This document shows positions 61,034 to 64,000 of a stretch of 64,000 bases of DNA, piece after piece (the first letter of the stretch is position 1; the number at the start of each line of letters is the position of its first letter). Below the pieces are notes generated by a model. It made no database searches. It worked only from the letters and a program-made list of their open reading frames with translations, and was not told the DNA's origin. Both the position numbers and the translations under genes were made by a program. Origin of the DNA: Puffinus mauretanicus (taxonomy: Eukaryota; Chordata; Aves; Procellariiformes; Procellariidae); assembly GCA_023333565.1 (NCBI GenBank), contig JAJKFH010000044.1:124001-188000 (forward strand), written 5' to 3'.

Positions 61034-62230
61034 AGGAAGGCTCCCATGGAGGCGCTGGCATGGCGTAGCCCGAGCAGGTCACAATAGTGATGGTGAGCAC
61101 ATCCATCCTCTCTGCCTCATGGCATGCGAAGACACTCTTCAGTGAGAGACATCACACCCTTAGACCCCGTCGGGGGAGAGAGCGTGCTGCTGCTGCGGCA
61201 CAGCAAACCCTGTTCAGACAGGCACCCCCTCCTCCCGCCTCGCTCCTCCCCTCGCTCCTGCCTTTGGGAAGTCCTGCTTCCCCCAGCCCCACGCGCCTGT
61301 CCTTCAGTCCCTTCTCCTCCCTCTTCTCCACCCTACTCTGCCTCCTCCTCTTCATCCCCGCCTCCCTCCACGCATGTACAGACATGTGTACCTCATCTGC
61401 AAACACCTCTATCGATCTCATTCCAGATAAAAGAATGGTGATTTGGTGATAGGAGCTGGATTTATGGGCTGTCCGCAGCCCAAAGGCTCGTTCTCTTCCT
61501 GACTCCTAAATATAGCTGCTGCCGAGCGCGTGTTTAATGGAGCCGTCACGGAGGCACCAGGACTGGGGCTGATGGATGGAGAGGAGTGAATCGCTTGGAG
61601 ATAGGTGTGGAGAGGGAGGCTCTATATTTAGACAGGAGGGAGCAAGAGGACAGCAGGGCAGCCCGGTGGGACGGGCTGTGCCCACGGGGTGGCAGGGGCT
61701 CATCCAGACGCACGCAGCAGCACAGGCAGCCCGCAAAGGACAGGACCAGCAGGGAAACAGGAACAGGGAATACAGAACGCTGGAAAGCTACGGCCTGGAA
61801 ACCAGGAGGAGCATGTGGACAGGTGCAGGCTGCACTTGAGCTGCTCTGCACACTGCCAGGAAAGTGCTTTTGTAAAGTTTTTAAGACACAATTCTTTCTA
61901 GGTAAGTCTGCCTAATACATTAGATAAACATACAGGAATATTAACATCCCTTGGCTGACCAAGAGCAGTCTGGACGTGCCAGAGAAAAGGTTCTGGGAGA
62001 GAAGCAGCTCTCAAACAGACCGAACAGAGAGCCCTGCTGGGCCAGGGCGGACTGACAAGAAGCTTGGGTGCCAATCCCATGCATCCTCCAACACCTGGAT
62101 TGTCCCAATCCTCTCTTCTCTCACGCACCAACATTGGGTTGCAAACAGAAAAAATAACTCTTTTGGAATGTGAAAATATACCTTTTTGTTTCTACAGAAT
62201 GTTGGAATTACATTTCTAAATACTATTTAG

Positions 62231-62260
62231 AATTTAATTTAATTCAATTTAATCTTATTA
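62231..62260. repeat. ATTTA-type short tandem repeat
   Basis: Five-base units of the form AATTT/TTAAT repeated with small changes. Confidence 0.7.
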
Positions 62261-62442
62261 AATGCAAGATTTATGCACCTCTAATTATTGGCAGCAATTT
62301 CTCTTTCATCATCTATTTTTGACCAACTGCTCCTGCATCACAACAAGCACCTTAACAGCAGGCATTCTCAGAGGTGAACAGGCAGAAGTACCCCACGCCA
62401 GCCAAAGAAAAGACTGCACCTTGCAGCCAACATGCCCCAACA

Positions 62443-62525
62443 AGCACCTTCCCTGATGGTCACCGGCTGTATGGTCACCCTGTATGGTCACGGCTGTATG
62501 GTCACCTTCCCTGATGGTCACCGGC
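62443..62525. repeat. Short tandem repeat of CACC...ATGGT units
   Basis: CACCTTCCCTGATGGT occurs twice (about 62446 and 62503) with GGCTGTATGGTCAC-type units between, so five to six ATGGTCAC blocks follow one another at 14-18 base spacing. Confidence 0.85.
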
Positions 62526-63271
62526 CAGCACAACACAGATGCCCGCACCGCAGCAATGGCTGAAGAGTGACAAGTCATTTTTTGGAAACTGATCTCTTTA
62601 ATCATTTGATGCAGCAGTAGGGACGTTACGGTTATCACCCAAGAGCTACATCAAGCCACATCAAGGTCACAGCAAACCATAGAGCCATCAGGCAGATACG
62701 GAATGGAGGAAGGGAGATACCAGTTAGACTCTGTGCTAGTCGAGAAAGAGGGGTTAAAATAGATTCTATCTTCTAAGTTGAAATGACAACTAAAAGCAGC
62801 AACATGCAAGTCAGAGGAGATGTGGTCTCAGGAACAGAGAAGGCTGGGGTCCATATTTGTGCCTTCTCAAGTACATGGACACTTCGTGTGCCAACACACC
62901 CACGGAGGAGGCTCGCAGATGCCCTGTCTCAGCTTCAGCGATCCCTTATGGGAGTACTGATTCATTGCTTTTTGAACTGTCTCATCACCCTGGAAGAGAC
63001 ACCATATTCAGCTGATGCTCTCAGCGAAGACAAGTGGTGGGTAGCCTCATCCTCTTGCAGCTGCTGGACCACAAGCCTGGCTGACGCTGTCCTCCGTGCC
63101 AAGGGAGAGCTGTGCTGCTCTGCGGGTACAGCCAGTGCTGGGACGGCAGGCAGATGAACCCTCCAAAGCCGGGGAGGGTTTCGGCGGGAGAGCTGTGGTG
63201 CCACAGCACGTCCGAGAAGCAGCGTCTCAGCCCTGGCGCAAGCGAAGCGCTGCAGCCCCCCCTCCCTGCTG

Positions 63272-63281
63272 CCCCCCCCCC
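63272..63281. repeat. Poly(C) run in a GC-rich stretch
   Basis: About ten consecutive C residues followed by GGCGCAGG, with another C-run at 63256-63262. Confidence 0.8.
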
Positions 63282-64000
63282 GGCGCAGGCAGCCGGAGCA
63301 CTGCTGCCCATTGTGGATTTCACCCACGCGTCCCAAACCGTGCTCTCGAGCACCTGACTCGGAGTAGGCTGATGAGCAGATGCCACCACAATTAAAGCCT
63401 CTTCCAGGCTCTGTGCCAGGCAGCCAATCTGGCTGGGGTGGCTTCAGAGCGCCGGTGACGAAGAGAAAGGGAATTATTTCAGAAGAAGAAATGCTGAACT
63501 CTGCTGAGGGGTGGGAGGACATGCAGTGCCTGAGACCAGAGAGGAGCCTGATGCTCCTCCACACAGAGGAGGAGTCGGAACAGGGGAGACGCTGGAGCGC
63601 ATCACCTCTGTCGCCAGCTGCCGCGACCACTGGCGAGTGCTCCCAGGGCAGCAGCGGGTCCCGTTCAGGCAGGGGCTCTGCCTGCCGCAGCCATGAGCCT
63701 TATTGCAGGTGCAAGCAAGCATGGAAACCCGTAAGTATGACTCTTCCCCTTCTCACAGGGCTGCCAGGAGAAGGAACTAACTCAAGTCCCTGCGGCACCT
63801 GCAGGATCTGCTGACTGAAAACAGAGAAAAGCCCGAGAATGTATTTACTTAGTGATTTGTGGTATTACTGTATTTTATGCAGAACGGTTAACTAATTTAT
63901 GCTTTCCCCATGACTGATCTTTACCCTATGAAGTTCAAATACAACTTTTCTCTGAAACGGAATACTTTTAGAAGCCTTGCTGTACCAATCTTCGTTTCAT

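Larger units (their letters stand above)
57703..64000 (-). other. SHANK intron upstream of the first visible exon, partial
   Basis: Begins at the TTCTTGTAG acceptor and runs off the right edge. I searched the minus strand for the SH3-domain exon that should precede RTREDRTKRLF and did not find it. Apart from a possible hAT element, a G-rich motif and short tandem repeats, I see no gene. GC-rich open frames at 61.1-61.4 kb and 63.0-63.7 kb look compositional. Confidence 0.7.

Noticed and set aside
1..64000. tRNA, rRNA, snRNA genes, CRISPR arrays, prokaryotic operons
   Set aside because: No tRNA box-B-like motif with a foldable context, no regularly spaced direct repeats with unique spacers, and no ribosome-binding-site-led gene runs. 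The repeats and exon structure are those of a bird chromosome.

Overview
This is a vertebrate nuclear window, almost certainly from a bird. The main evidence is a dense population of CR1 LINEs: 5'-truncated copies that share the conserved 3' tail motif (variants of ATTCTGTGATTCTATG) and the CR1 reverse transcriptase motifs. There are no operons, CRISPR arrays, recognisable tRNA or rRNA genes, or prokaryotic features. Nearly all of the 64 kb is intron of one gene read on the minus strand.

Host gene. Three short coding exons lie on the minus strand at 57627-57702, 22030-22112 and 9663-9787. Their splice sites are canonical and their phases join exactly (AG|T gives Ser, G|CT gives Ala). Together they encode the linker before the PDZ domain and the first two thirds of the PDZ domain of a SHANK postsynaptic scaffold protein. 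Residue choices (TSHSDY, QKREHEGFGF, AKAETP, VDVEGVAWRAGLRTG) fit SHANK3 better than SHANK1 or SHANK2. The exons before (SH3, ankyrin) and after (rest of PDZ, proline-rich, SAM) lie outside the window. The two complete introns are about 35.5 kb and 12.2 kb.

Layout, left to right. 1-9662 is intron after the third exon, with a young CR1 tail, a degenerate GT-rich composite satellite (2.9-3.5 kb) and a 1.6-kb minus-strand CR1 with a nearly complete RT domain (copy A, 4966-6600). 9788-22029 is the middle intron, with a CR1, a GC-rich minisatellite and an unrecognised, decayed minus-strand open frame. 22113-57626 is the long intron. It begins with a CpG-rich, GC-box-bearing segment (22.8-23.5 kb) that could be an intragenic promoter. 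It also holds CR1 copies B (24873-26548), E (about 32.0-33.6 kb), D (40563-41108) and C (44307-45299), several much older CR1/L3-like remnants, and a possible decayed coding tract (35.3-36.9 kb). 57703-64000 is the upstream intron, with a possible hAT-type element, a G-quadruplex motif and short tandem repeats.

No new biological system is visible. The points most worth following are the possible intragenic SHANK promoter, inactivating lesions shared by separate CR1 copies, the direct-repeat CR1 copies that bracket the two PDZ exons, and the unidentified decayed open frame at 19.6-20.7 kb.
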